A stretch of 64,000 bases of DNA from Climacium dendroides (lineage: Eukaryota > Streptophyta > Bryopsida > Hypnales > Climaciaceae): contig OX467089.1 of NCBI GenBank assembly GCA_950106755.1, positions 24,657,345 to 24,721,344 of the forward strand, in the 5' to 3' direction. Positions 1-10,900 of the stretch are shown piece after piece (the stretch's first letter is position 1; each line of letters begins with the position of its first letter). The notes under the pieces are model-generated. The model worked only from the letters and a program-made list of their open reading frames with translations. It had not been told where the DNA came from and did no database searches. The position numbers and the translations under genes are program-made.

Positions 1-2
1 AG

Positions 3-230
3 AAGACCAAGATGGCAAGGGCGAGCATTCCAGCTCATACTAGAGATGCCAACATTACATGTTTCAATTGTAGAGGTGTTGGTCATAGATGGCAAGATTG
101 CAAGAAGACATCTCGCTAAGATGCGGTCAAAATTAACGCGTTTTGCTCTAGTTGCAGAATCAAGGACCATGTGGAGGCCAATTGTTGGAAGGTTCATCCT
201 AAACTCAAGCCCAAGAACACAAAGTAGGTG
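3..230 (+). pseudogene. gag nucleocapsid remnant with two CCHC zinc knuckles
   Basis: Reading from base 3, two zinc knuckles of the C-x2-C-x4-H-x4-C type are visible: the first from the Cys codon at 60 to the Cys codon at 99, the second from 144 to 185. A basic Lys/Pro-rich tail (KPKNTK) follows. A TAA at 117 separates the two knuckles, so the frame is broken. Paired knuckles bind packaged RNA in retroelement Gag proteins. The rest of gag lies upstream of the window. From 240 to 870 short open stretches (for example 303-605) probably belong to the gag-pol linker, but I recognise no domain there. Confidence 0.7.
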
Positions 231-876
231 AAGAGCAATGATTCCAAGGAAGCCAAGGCCACGAGAGAAGACTAGAAGTCATAGAAGTCGCGTTTCAAAG
301 AATTGGAGGCTAAAATGGTAGCTATGAGAGTCACTTTTGCTAAGGGGGCAACTTCATTTTATGTAGAAGGAAGTGACTATATGTTGTGTGGCATAGCTGA
401 TACTCGAACCACACCATTGGATGCTTATGCAATGACTAGAAATAAGACTATAGTGCACAATACACCACGAGGAGCAAGTTCAGGGTTGGATCTACAAAGA
501 GGTGAAGCCAACCACCAAGCTAAGCTGCTAGAGTCATTCACACTTGAAGATACGGTGCCCACCTCTTCTATAGTACCATTACATCACAATTCGAGTAGTC
601 AATAGGTTGCTTGGGCTCTACATGGTAATGGACAAGATAGAGGTGTTCTTTTTGATGCAGCAACCGCTGTTTGTCAAGCTCCTTTATTCACAGCATCCAT
701 GATTTCCCAAGCACAATTTAGTACTGCTACAGTGTTTCAATTGGCAGCTACTATGTGTGAAAACGGTGGCTCAGCACCGGTGAGCTCCATGGAAGCTGTG
801 CTTGAGCCATTGGCAGTGAGTGGACTGAAGCAAAAGGACTTTTATTAGCCGCTACTCGGGTCAAAACTATGCTAGC

Positions 877-1390
877 ATGTTGGGCCATAGAATGGTCCTC
901 CACTACCCCAGGGGTAGTGGTATTGGACAACTCCCAGTTGGGCCTAAAGGGAGAGTATTTACACCTCAACGGGTACTATTGGATTCCGGTACACAATCCT
1001 TGATGTTGGAAGTGTCAGCAATTGAAGGCTTGGGTTTGACTGAGGATGTGTCGAAAACGTGTCCGTCGACGATTTGTACTTCAATGGGAAGGACAAAGCA
1101 AGCGAAGGGCATCACGAGGGGCGAGTTAGTATTGTAGTTGCGTCAAGATGATGTCAAGGACGCTAGCTTCATGAAGGTGAAAGCCATAGTCATAGAGGCT
1201 AAATCATATGATGTTTTGGTGGGGGCTATGGTATTGTATCCTATGGGATTCACCTTGGACTTCTGGAAAGAAACAACATACTATAGACCGGGATGGCAAG
1301 CAGGAGATGGACGCATAACTCAACTGCCAATTCGATTTATACGAGTTCTTACTGATAATTTAGTTGATCTCTATTGTTTTGCTGGACTTA
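877..1390 (+). pseudogene. Retroelement aspartic protease domain, degenerate
   Basis: The segment contains the hydrophobic-hydrophobic-Asp-Ser-Gly active-site motif LLDSGTQ (Asp codon at 982), where Ser replaces the more common Thr, as in many pepsin-like retroelement proteases. It is followed by a hydrophobic stretch typical of the second half of such proteases (VLVGAMVLYPMGF near 1213-1251). A TAG at 1135-1137 interrupts the frame, which resumes unchanged directly after it. The same frame runs on into the methyltransferase, indicating a pol polyprotein in which protease precedes methyltransferase. Confidence 0.6.
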
Positions 1391-1677
1391 TAGATGAGGG
1401 TCAACTATGGATCAAGGAGGATTGCAAAGATCTTCTTATTGTCGCTTCGTTGGATGTCATTGAGCACCATGATCATCACGATGGTGAGGACATTGGGGGC
1501 CACATGTTGTACCGACCCGGCATGGAAATGGCATGGGATAGTACCACGGGACTACAAGAGGCGGCCAACAAAGTTACCCAGAAGGTGTGGCAACAATCAT
1601 TATTACCACAAGAGAACGCAGTGGTTGAAGGTGAAGACAACGATGGTCCTTGCTTGGACACTTCAACAATCCAATGG

Positions 1678-2715
1678 AAACCACCAAAAGAAGGTATAAT
1701 TTTTTTGGAGTTGTTTGGTGGCATTGGCACAGGGTTGGCAGCTGTATTGTAGGTGGGTATGAAGATGAAGCATTATATTTATGTTGATAACGATGATATG
1801 GCACGGCAAGTGGTCAAGCACCATGCTCGACGTTTATGTCGAGCATTTTCAACCTTATTATACACATATGCTATCATAACCGCGTTTTCTGCATTGCCAA
1901 ACAATATATCACTCATCTCACTCCAAGACATTGTCTGGTTGGGGGCGATAGACTTGGTTATTGCGGGATGGCCATGCCAAGGTATGTTTATGACTGGCAA
2001 ACAAAACGGATTGAAAGACAAACGTTCTTCAAAATTCCATGACATGGTGAAAATACTTTGGTATATTTAGACTTCTCAACAGTGGCCTCTAGGGTACATC
2101 ATTGAGAATGTACCAATGGTTGGTACATCACAAACCCATACGCTTAACAGTCTTCATCATGTACACAAAGTTCTTGGTATTCTAGTATTATTGAATGTTG
2201 CGGAGGTGAATTCTAGAGCTCGTAGGCTACGACTTTGGTGGACTAATTTAGCTCCACCGGAATTCTTGCATGCAGCAATACGACGTATTCATCGGCCTGA
2301 TTTATATATGAAGGACATCTTAGACCTTCATCGGTCACCACGGCGGGTTTACCACGATGATTAAGCACCACTTGTAGTAGTGAACCGCAAGGGTGAGCCC
2401 CAGAGAGCTTTACCAGCATTAGTGAGTTTTTCTAGGTCCTATGCATTCAAGAATAATGGTCCTGGGTTGGTGTGGGATGCCCGTACCGAAGAGATGGTTG
2501 AGCCCAACGCTGATGAGCAAGAACAGGCCATGGGGTTTCAAACGGGAATCACCCAAGCACCTAGCATTATTGAGTTTCAAAGGCGATATCTCATTGGCCA
2601 GGCCATGGATTTAAATTGTTTTTCATGGATTGTTTCACTTGTAACGGCCGAACAGAAGCGTTTAGCTTTGACATTGAATGGCCACTTGGGGTTCTATGAG
2701 CTGCAAGCGCTATGA
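1678..2715 (+). pseudogene. C5-cytosine DNA methyltransferase domain inside retrotransposon pol
   Basis: Conserved C5-MTase motifs occur in order and in one frame. Motif I is LELFGGIGTG (1705-1734), the S-adenosylmethionine site. Motif IV is AGWPCQGMF, with the catalytic Pro-Cys codons at 1972-1977. Motif VI is IIENVP (from about 2098; Glu-Asn-Val at 2104-2112). A motif-VIII-like SRARRLRLWWTN lies near 2209-2244, and a C-terminal block AMGFQTG followed by GQAMDLN (about 2530-2620) stands for motifs IX-X. Stops at 1750, 2068 and 2362 break the frame, but there is no frameshift across roughly 1 kb. No chromodomain, BAH, UBA or PWWP region is seen, so it is a bare catalytic domain. The enzyme would methylate cytosine in DNA; this copy is inactive as it stands. 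Whether it is closer to DNMT3/DRM or another class needs a tree. Confidence 0.85.
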
Positions 2716-3092
2716 AACCATCAAGTTCTACGACACCATACTTGATGGTTGGGGGCGAAGACGCTTGTACAACTCATCCATAGGACATGTGAAAAAATAA
2801 TGTATTTTTCACAAATCCAAAGACAAGCTTGACTAGTTGAGATTAATTGGCCAAGCCAAAGATGGAATTAGAGGAAGACGTGGACAAGTTGTTTATTGAA
2901 GAGGACATATCGAATCAAACAGAAGAACTATGGCACTTAAGCCAAGTTGAAGAATGATATGGTATGGCGGGTGTGGAGCAAGATGAAGCTGCTCCAACTG
3001 GTATGCAATAGCAACCAAAGGTGGAAAAATCTGTTTCAAAGGAAGAATGGAAGGAAACGGTAACCTAGGAAACTTGGAAACCGTTAGTAGGC

Positions 3093-4036
3093 TTGGAAGA
3101 TGAAACAGAGGAGAAACAGGAACAAGAGTTCTTCAAGAGTCATGTGGATTACTTCGCTTTTAATTTGAAGGACTCCCAAGTCCTTAAGGAACAAGAGGTA
3201 CGTATTAACTTGACAGATGACGCACCGATTTATCACAAGCCGTACAAGTATAGTGAGGTAGAAATCAAAATGATTCAAGACCGAACGAAGGAGTTGTTGG
3301 AGGCCGGATTGGTGGAATTAGCGCCCTCAGACTGTGAGTATGTATCAGTGATGGTCATGCCATCTAAGAAGGATATTTTTGATAATTAGACTGAAAAGAG
3401 GATGTGTGGGGATTATCAGAGAATTAATAAATTCACGAAGTCCAACCGTTATGTAATGCCAACACCGGAGGAGAACTTTGACGCCATTGGCCATGCTAAA
3501 GTATTTAGTACTTTGGATCTCCGGTCGGATTATCACCAACTTGGTATTCGAGAAGGTGATAAGGGAGAGACAGAGTTCTGAGGAATTGATGAGGATGGGA
3601 AGGATCGACTTTATCAATGGAGGTTTCTACCTTTTGGCTTGAAAAATGCCCCTACTGAGTTTCAAAGGGTTATGGACCATATCTTTTCAGGCTTGGATTT
3701 TACATTGATGACATTATTGTCTACAGCACAAATCAAAATCAACACAGAGCTCACTTGAAGAAAGTTTTTGCTAGACTGAGACTTCGTGGCTTAAAACTAC
3801 ATCCAAACAAATGCAAGTTTTATTATAACCGTGTGGAGTACTTGGGCCACATGATATACCCTGGTGGATTGGGTGTGCTAGCTAGCAAAGTGGAAGTGAT
3901 GATTTCTATACCAAGACCAAAGGATGTGAGTAGATTGCAAGCATTTTTGGGATTGTGCAATTACTATCGGAAGTTTGTGAAGACGTTTAGTGCCATTGCA
4001 AAGCCATTAACCGTACTAACAAGGAATGATCAATGA
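3093..4036 (+). pseudogene. Ty3/gypsy reverse transcriptase, broken
   Basis: Typical gypsy RT blocks are seen: the N-terminal HKPYKYS/ELLEAGLV region, KRMCGDYQRINK, STLDLRSDYHQLGI, LPFGLKNAPTEFQRVM, and the catalytic YIDDIIVYS with Asp codons at 3707-3712. After these come the palm/connection blocks LKLHPNKCKF and FLGLCNYYRKFV with KPLTVLT. TAG at 3387 and TGA at 3579 interrupt the first frame, and a frameshift just before the YIDD motif (about 3690-3700) moves the remainder to another frame, open to 4036. The LG(L)CNYYR block is the signature of Ty3/gypsy rather than copia. Expected RNase H and integrase do not follow. Confidence 0.88.
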
Positions 4037-4559
4037 TTAAGGAAAAAAGGAGTGGTTGTGAAACCACTTTCTACACCTAGTGTATTGAGTACTATAGGAT
4101 TTTTATTTCTTTACTATGCTATGGATGTTGTCAGTGTTAGTGTTGATGGTGATAGGATGTTTTTTGCATTACTACCATTATTTGCAAGATTTTACCGTGA
4201 TTGTGACTTACATCACAAGTCACGAGGCGTTTTTCCTATGACCACGGTGTCCACCGTTGGTCAGGAGCTATTGGATCTTGGTGTGGTTAAGTTACTAGTC
4301 AATTACAGAATCTATTATTTACATTTGCACGCTTTCTTCTATGTTGGCTCGTTATGATCTTGGCATGATGTGTTTGTGCACGACAAAGCGCTAGCCATCA
4401 ACATTAATTGAAAGGGTCAATGAATCCTTTAACAAAGGGCGAGCAAGCAACTTATATCACAAACATGGTCAAGCGCATTCTCAAATTTTTGCAAATGGAG
4501 TAGCGCTCTTCTTCGGCTTCAATTTTTACTTTCTTGTGGATTTGATTGAAGTTCTATAG
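4037..4559 (+). other. Unassigned 3' part of the retroelement
   Basis: About 520 bases between the RT and the LTR-like block. An open stretch 4052-4357 codes a hydrophobic 101-residue peptide with no RNase H or integrase motif that I can see. It may be degenerate pol, 3' untranslated element sequence or a nested insertion. Confidence 0.3.
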
Positions 4560-5120
4560 CTAACACTAGTATTTTGTACTTTATTTGTATGTTAAAAGTT
4601 GAGAATTAGGAAGATAGAGGTAGTTTACCTCATGATTTTGACCTTTGAAGTTTTTTGATCTTGAAAGATGAATAGGAATTTACCTTTGGGTGTTTTCCTT
4701 GAACCAATGAATATTTGGAGGCCCATTGTAAACACTATTGTGGCTATATGGTTATTTAATATTAGCCCTATTTTGTATTCGTGGCAACAAAATGGAATTG
4801 ATCACCCACATGGTCATGTTTTTTGTCGTTCTCATTGGTAAGGCACAATTATTGGTCACCGTAGGTTTGAAGTTTAAGAACTCATCATTGGACGACTTAG
4901 CTTGTAGTTTGGCCATCCTATTTTACTCGTCTAAAGCCATTGTTTTTTATTACACACACCAACTCTATCCTATTTAGAGCCACTACAGAATAGGCCAACG
5001 AAGACCTACTTAAAGAGTTGAAGACTAAAAGATTAGAAGACTTGACACGACTTCTCATCACACTTACTCCAATCGCAACTAGATACTCCGCGTATTCCTA
5101 AAGCAAGTTCCTCTCTATAC
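4560..5120 (+). repeat. LTR-like block, copy 1
   Basis: Bases about 4690-5060 match 25,100-25,470 along their whole length with scattered mismatches and indels, and match 8955-9300 in reverse complement. Shared landmarks include the phrases TTTGGAGGC, TTGATCACCCACATG, GGTTTGAAGTTTA and AGAGCCAC. The position directly downstream of the pol remnants makes this the best candidate for its 3' LTR. Exact ends and target duplications are not resolved. Confidence 0.55.
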
Positions 5121-7353
5121 AACAACATGAACCTTTATGGATCCTACTACATATAGTATACCTTGTAAAGATTCGAATTTGGTAGTTTTTCTCTTCATGT
5201 TTTCGAGAATCAATTTCCTTATTATTGTAGGCAATAAATGATCTTTGATGGCTTTGCAACACTCTCATACAATTACAAATGCGGTACTTTTAGTTATACC
5301 GTATAAATCTCTAATCATAGACAATGTATTGCTAGTTGCAAGTTTAGCAAGTATAATTGCAAGTTTAGTTTGAACATCAATACTTTTAGTCATTTGAGTA
5401 CTTTTTTCCTATATGTGACTCTAAAAATTGGCACAAGAAAAAAAAAGTTTCTTTGTTCACCCTAAGTTGATTTCAAAACATATTATCTGTATAGCTCCCC
5501 AACAATTGATTGTGTAAAAATCCTTTTAGTCTATTATGTCTACATAATGACCATATTTGTGGCCCTTGAATCATCTCTTAGCAAAAGAAAGACCATTAGA
5601 AGAATTGATACTTCATTTGAATGTATAGCTGCTTGCATATGTAGTATTAACATAGAATTGAAAACAAATTTCAAAACAAGGCATAATACTAATGATACTA
5701 AAACATTTTACCTTTGAGTAGTCACCATATTGTAGAAGTAGGAGAATAGAGAATGCGACTCAATGTATATTGACTAAACAAATAACCAAATATCAAAAAA
5801 TATATAATAAGATATGAAGTTTGCTTTTATATAAATATGATTTTGGAAAAGTAAAAGCAATATTGTTTTTAGTAAGGAAAAGTAAAAGGTTCAAAAAATG
5901 TAATAAAATTCACTTTTTTATTTTTGAAATATAAAAATAGGAAAATAAATAAATAAAAATAAAAAACTCTTTTTTATTTTAGGAATAGAACATATTGGAA
6001 CAAAAAAACCCAAAAAATAAATAAATAAATATAAAAAACTTTAATTTTTTTTTTTAAAAGAAGGAAAAGGTAAATATATATGTTTTTATATTTTTTTGAA
6101 TTGAGCATTGAAAAAATTCAAGAGCACATGAATTGGAAACTCAACCTTAGAATCTGGCCCAAGGGGTTTACATTAACTGGGATCAGATGGAAAAATTTGG
6201 GCCAAATTGAAGGCAAATCTGGCAAGCCTTCCATCCAACCCTAGGCATAATATAAATCCACCCTAATAAACCCCACATGCACTTATTGGAGGTTGATCAA
6301 ACTACTATACTAGACCTCCTCTTTATACGTAAAATTTCAAGGATGAACCAATCTACACTTCTATCTTCCATAGAAGGATCCTCTCTCATCCATAGGACAC
6401 ATTTAGGCCACCGCATTGTTATAGGGTCAAGGGTAGGCTTATATATAAGCCCGATGGGCAACTAGGCCACCAATATCCAAAACTTTAGCAAACCAATAAG
6501 TATATAAGTTAACCCTAGTGTGCCACCCGGGAAAGATTTTCAACCAATTAATGGGTAGAATCAGCCGCCACACAAGAATATTTTAGCTATCCATGGATAT
6601 GAGTCAAATCTTTTCATTGGATAGGAGATATTGCTGAAAATATCCCACTTGCTATAGGTGGCTGCTTTGAACCTTTTACTTTTGGTAGTAGAAGGTGAAT
6701 AGAAAGTATTGAATAGAGCTAATGGGAATTTCCTCTGTCTTTTTGGCTTCTAGGACCGTGCTTGAAGTATTTATACTAGATTTTGGAAGTTCTTGAGTGT
6801 TTGTATTGGAATTCTTTTGGAGATTTTTTATTGGAGTTTCTAAGGTTAAAATTGTGGACTTCAATTGTATACCATTCACTTTGAGGTACTTCATTCTCAC
6901 TGATTCTTTATCTATTTTTTTTTCCTCTAAAGTGCTGATTCCTTTCTTCTAGCATGATGGAAACAATTTGACTTTAGTTTTTCTTTCTATTGGATTTAGA
7001 CCCACATTTAAGTAGAATTTAAAAAAAAATTTAGGTTGTGTACTTGCTGTGAGAGACTATAGAAGAACTAAGCTTACTTGTGAAAATGCTCTTTGAAATA
7101 ATAAACATGTTGGATTTATATATATATATATATATAAAGTTGTTGGTTTGATAAACGAACAACAAACATGATGTTGTTTTAGTGCAATAGAAAAAAGATA
7201 TATTGTTAAAAAAAAGCAACAATAAAGTGCTTTTTTCATTTTATACAAGGTAATTAAGAGTCTCAATTTAAACACAAGAGATTATGATTGAGTTTTTAAA
7301 AATATAATTATAATTTGATAATACAAAAAAAGTTTTAAAACATTCATTATTAT
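5121..7353. other. AT-rich intergenic stretch
   Basis: No gene supported. The stretch is strongly AT-rich with long A and T runs (5880-6060) and a short (TA)n run near 7118-7136. Short reading frames at 6277-6465, 6676-6900 and 7031-7275 lack recognisable domains and look like chance openings. Confidence 0.5.
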
Positions 7354-7527
7354 GCGGAATTTTGTTAAAATGGTGGTATTTCATGTGCCATTTTGACCAT
7401 CTAGGATAGGTGTAGATTTCAAACCGAGCATTTTAAACCATCTATGACCTTTATAGATTTCAAAATAGGTGTTTGAATTGTAGAAGTGCCAAAGTTCTAG
7501 AATTATGCCACTTTAATGAAATTTGCC
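7354..7527. mobile_element. Small MITE-like element with terminal inverted repeats
   Basis: The left end (7354-7373, GCGGAATTTTGTTAAAATGG) and the reverse complement of the right end (about 7509-7527) agree at most positions. A related terminal sequence recurs at 29,229-29,270 in reverse orientation, supporting a dispersed family. No coding capacity. Confidence 0.5.
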
Positions 7528-7574
7528 ATTGTTTTTCATAATCAACATATATTAATAATTTTTTTGTATACAAA

Positions 7575-8216
7575 ATGGGGTCTCAAAAAATCCCTATTGA
7601 TCTCAACTGGAACCCTGAGTCCATTCACCTTGAGAATCAATTACAAGATGATATTCATGTGGAATTGGGAAGGCCTCAAGGAAGAACGGATAGTAGAGTG
7701 TACATAACTAGGAGATGGTCTATACCACATACTTTATCTCTTTGTCATGTAAGGAGATTGGACTTAGAAAAATATGGACCAATAAAAAGTCAATGCCTTC
7801 AAATGACTATAACACCAAAAAGATGGAAGGCTATGGTTGATGATTTATGGAAAAAAGGTGTTCATTGCAATGAACAACAAATCCAAGACAAATGGGAGCA
7901 GCTATCTCCGGACTTCAAAAAAGTTCATGATTATGAGAAAAAAATTTCCTCAAGTCAGAAAAACTATTTTGCAATGAGTCCGTTGGAGAAGAAGAATCAT
8001 ATTAGGAGGTTTCTACGAGCTCTTTTGGATGAGATTGTGTACCTAGCCATGTTGAAATGGTACCTGAGTATCTCCAATGCTAAGGATCCAAAAGACCTTC
8101 CTTTCAATATTGGGATGATGCCTCCATCTACTAGTATGTTTATCATCTTTTCACATTTTGATCATTATGTTTTGATCATTTTTGCATATTTTACTATTGC
8201 ACTAGAAGATTTTTAA
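7575..8216 (+). CDS. Trihelix (Myb/SANT-like) DNA-binding protein, Harbinger-associated
   Basis: A 213-residue open frame. Residues about 75-150 look like a trihelix/Myb-SANT-like domain: tryptophan-anchored helices (TPKRWKAMVDDLW, QIQDKWEQLSPDFKKVHDYEK), then a basic region (SPLEKKNHIRRFLRALLDEIVY). The C-terminus after about residue 175 is hydrophobic and probably intronic or untranslated sequence read through. PIF/Harbinger transposons characteristically carry such a protein beside their DDE transposase, and a transposase remnant lies 220 bp downstream on the same strand. This is therefore more likely the element's accessory protein than a host gene. The start ATG at 7575 is the first in frame; an exon boundary cannot be excluded. 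Confidence 0.6.
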   Translation: MGSQKIPIDLNWNPESIHLENQLQDDIHVELGRPQGRTDSRVYITRRWSIPHTLSLCHVRRLDLEKYGPIKSQCLQMTITPKRWKAMVDDLWKKGVHCNEQQIQDKWEQLSPDFKKVHDYEKKISSSQKNYFAMSPLEKKNHIRRFLRALLDEIVYLAMLKWYLSISNAKDPKDLPFNIGMMPPSTSMFIIFSHFDHYVLIIFAYFTIALEDF

Positions 8217-8432
8217 TATATCCTTCAATGTTGCAAAGAATGGCAAATCATTAATGAATTATTCTACAAAGAAACAATGTTTATCCATAAAGGTTGCAGA
8301 TGGGGCATTGGCATCAATGGATAAATTGAGACTTGAGTTTGTAGAAGCCATAAGTTTAGAATTCAATCGTAAGGATATACGCCATAGGAAAATTTGTTGG
8401 TGCCTTGGCTTGGAATTGAACTTTCTATATTA

Positions 8433-8626
8433 TATGAGGAATACAACTCCAAGCATTCATCTACACGTATGATAGTAGAACGTGCTTTTGGGATCCTTAA
8501 AGGAATGTGGAGGTTTCTAAAAATCCTATTACAAATCTTGATCTTAAAAGGATTCCGAGCTTGATAGTTGCATGTTGTTTACTCCATAATATCATCATTG
8601 ATAGGAATGATATTATAGATGAGTGA
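8433..8626 (+). pseudogene. PIF/Harbinger transposase C-terminal fragment
   Basis: The frame from 8433 gives EEYNSKHSSTRMIVERAFGI, matching the conserved C-terminal block of DDE_Tnp_4 (Harbinger) nucleases, where the Glu of VERAFG is the last catalytic acidic residue. After WRFLK the frame shifts by one, and the other frame continues with NLDLKRIPSLIVACCLLHNII, also typical of the family, ending at TGA 8624-8626. Only the last roughly 65 residues of a protein normally about 400 long remain, so it is not functional. Confidence 0.8.
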
Positions 8627-8954
8627 ATAGTTTTATGGAGACATTATGATTTCGGTTATACATAGCAAAATTCATTTACTACAATTTTATTGCAATTTCA
8701 ATTATGGACTTGAAACCATGGTCTATTGATTTTGTAATTAAGAATGACATAAACATTTGGTTGGCACCATGTTGTTATAGAATATTTTTATGCTTACTGT
8801 TGTCATGTAGAAAATGGTTTGCCTTAAAAAATCATGGGGATGCTGGCTGCAATCAATAATGGCTTAGAACTAAAGAAGTTGTAATTGTGTAGAATCTTCA
8901 AACTCAATTGTTGAATCTTCTATACAGCCATGAAACTATTCTCCATTGGCCTAT
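8627..8954. other. No gene seen
   Basis: About 330 bp of AT-rich sequence between the Harbinger remnant and the inverted LTR-like block. No terminal inverted repeat of the Harbinger element could be fixed here. Confidence 0.4.
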
Positions 8955-9670
8955 TTTGTAATGGCTCTAAATGGATTTAAAGGTTAGGTTAGGTGATAAA
9001 AAACCACAAGCTTCGAATGGGCAAAACTGGACGGCCAAACTATAAGCTGAATCATTCAAAGGATTGGCTCTTAATTTTTAAATTCACGGTGACTAGTAAT
9101 CATGCTTCACCAACGGGAACAACAAAAAAGTACAATCATATGGGCCAAAAATCTTAGTTTGTCGTTTTCATAACATAAAAGAAATTTAGCAATGATTTTA
9201 GTCACGTCGCCTACAACAACAAAGTTTACAAGAAAAGAAAATACACAAGCCACCACACACAAATCTTCAAAACCTCTTCCAACTTCCAAATTTCAAAATT
9301 CAACTTCTACTCCTTTATTGAACTTTGATTTAATATTGTCGTTTCATTCAAAGTCTAAATGAGTTGAATGATAGCTTTTTGAAAAGCTAGTATAATTTTC
9401 TACTTCTCCTTTAACTTTTAAATTATTTTAATACTCTGTCCAACTTCTATGGTCATCCAAAATTTTGGCCTTGAGAAAAGAGGACAACAGATCTTTCTTC
9501 ACTTCATCATTTATAACTCATTCATAAAAGATCCACATAGAATGAATGATAGCTTCATGAAAAGCCAACAAAAATTCTCACACTCTCACCAAATTTCATT
9601 GTAAACAAAAGATCTGTTCATCTTTTATAGCCGGTCAAAGTCTCTGTCTTTTTTTCATAGAAGGCAATAG
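8955..9670 (-). repeat. LTR-like block, copy 2 (inverted)
   Basis: In reverse complement this follows 24,590-25,400: shared landmarks are GGACGGCCAAA (9031), CACGGTGACTAGTA (about 9085), GAACAACAAA (about 9116), AATGAATGATAGCTTC (about 9542) and CGGTCAAAGTCT (about 9634). It carries no coding remnants on either side, so it is either a solo LTR or a fragment of a larger inverted copy. Confidence 0.5.
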
Positions 9671-10900
9671 ACCTCCCTTCATTCAAACTAACACAATTTT
9701 TTATTAACTTCAAATCAAGCAAATGAGATCAATTTAGAAACACCACACCATGATATACAACTCCAATTTTCATTTTAAAATTCTTCAAATACAACACACT
9801 ATGGCCTCTCAAACATTTAGGCCTTACAAGCAATAAAAAATATCTCCCTTAACACCCATTGGTCATGAATTTTGACTATAAGATTAATTTCATACTCCTA
9901 GCTAGAAGATAAATCACCTCAAATTTATTAAAGGCAAACTATTTGAATATTTTCCTCATATAACTTCATATACACAAAATTAATTTAGAAAAACACTCCA
10001 AGTATGAAATAAAGAATTAGAAAATTGAGAGGAGTCGCTGTCACTAACGATGATTAAAAGGGCCAGTCAATCCTTGCAATAATGTTGATCATCATTTAAT
10101 TCTTCAAAACATCCTTCAAATGTCACTTCAAGGTTGTTTGATTCAACACATCCAATTTGAAATAAGATTACCAAAGCCCGAACATCATGTTGAAGATTCT
10201 CGTGCCATCGTTGCTCTACGCGAGGTTGTTTTGATGATCGAAATGGCCCAGCTTCATCTGGTGATCATCCATAAGACTCAACAGCAGTTGAGGTTGATCC
10301 AACAATTGATATAAAGAAAATTCAAACTCATGCTCTTGTTGAGATTCTTCATTACGAGACTCAAAAAAAACTATTCAATTCGACATAGTATAATTTAAAT
10401 GAAGAACAAAGAAAAATAACATCACATACAATGAAGCTCTTAAGTGAACCCTCTTCTCTATAGTTGCTTGTCAAGGTAATGAGAAGGCGTCACCTTGAAG
10501 TCACTTCAAATAATGTCATCTCCTTCACTATTTTATAAATATGAAAATTCATTTAAATAATGTAAATATACATATTTTTACATAATGCCTACATGTGCAA
10601 CATGACACCATGAAATTTTTAGATGCATTGATCTTATTTTTATTTTATATGAATTTTTTTCAATATTTAAAAAAAATTCTCTCCAATTTCAATTATATCC
10701 TAACAAATCTGAAATTTTAATAACTTATACAATAGATGAAATAAAAATAAAAATAAAAATAAAAATAAAAATAATTAATTGAAACTTAGTTGCAAAATGG
10801 ACCATACAGAATGAATTTGAGTTTCAATCATGTCTGTCATTCCAAAGTTACCATGCTTGCGTAACTGATGGCCCCTGGTAACCTTGCAGGTCAGTTGAGC
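9671..10900. other. AT-rich intergenic stretch with an ATAAAA microsatellite
   Basis: No gene supported. A six-base A/T microsatellite runs from 10,741 to about 10,773. Short frames such as 10,120-10,314 show no known domain. Confidence 0.5.

Larger units (their letters stand above)
1..5120 (+). mobile_element. Decayed Ty3/gypsy retrotransposon with internal DNA methyltransferase (5' end outside window)
   Basis: Order seen on the + strand: two CCHC zinc knuckles (gag), aspartic protease, C5-cytosine methyltransferase, reverse transcriptase with a Ty3/gypsy-like connection region, then non-coding DNA and an LTR-like block. The 5' LTR and most of gag lie before base 1. RNase H and integrase are not recognisable after about 4040, so the 3' half of pol is deleted or too decayed to see. 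Protease and methyltransferase share one frame from about 877 to 2715, broken only by nonsense codons. The RT has two stops and one frameshift. No copy here could be autonomous. Methyltransferase-bearing retrotransposons have, to my recollection, been reported in charophyte algae and dinoflagellates; this arrangement is of that kind. Confidence 0.85.
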
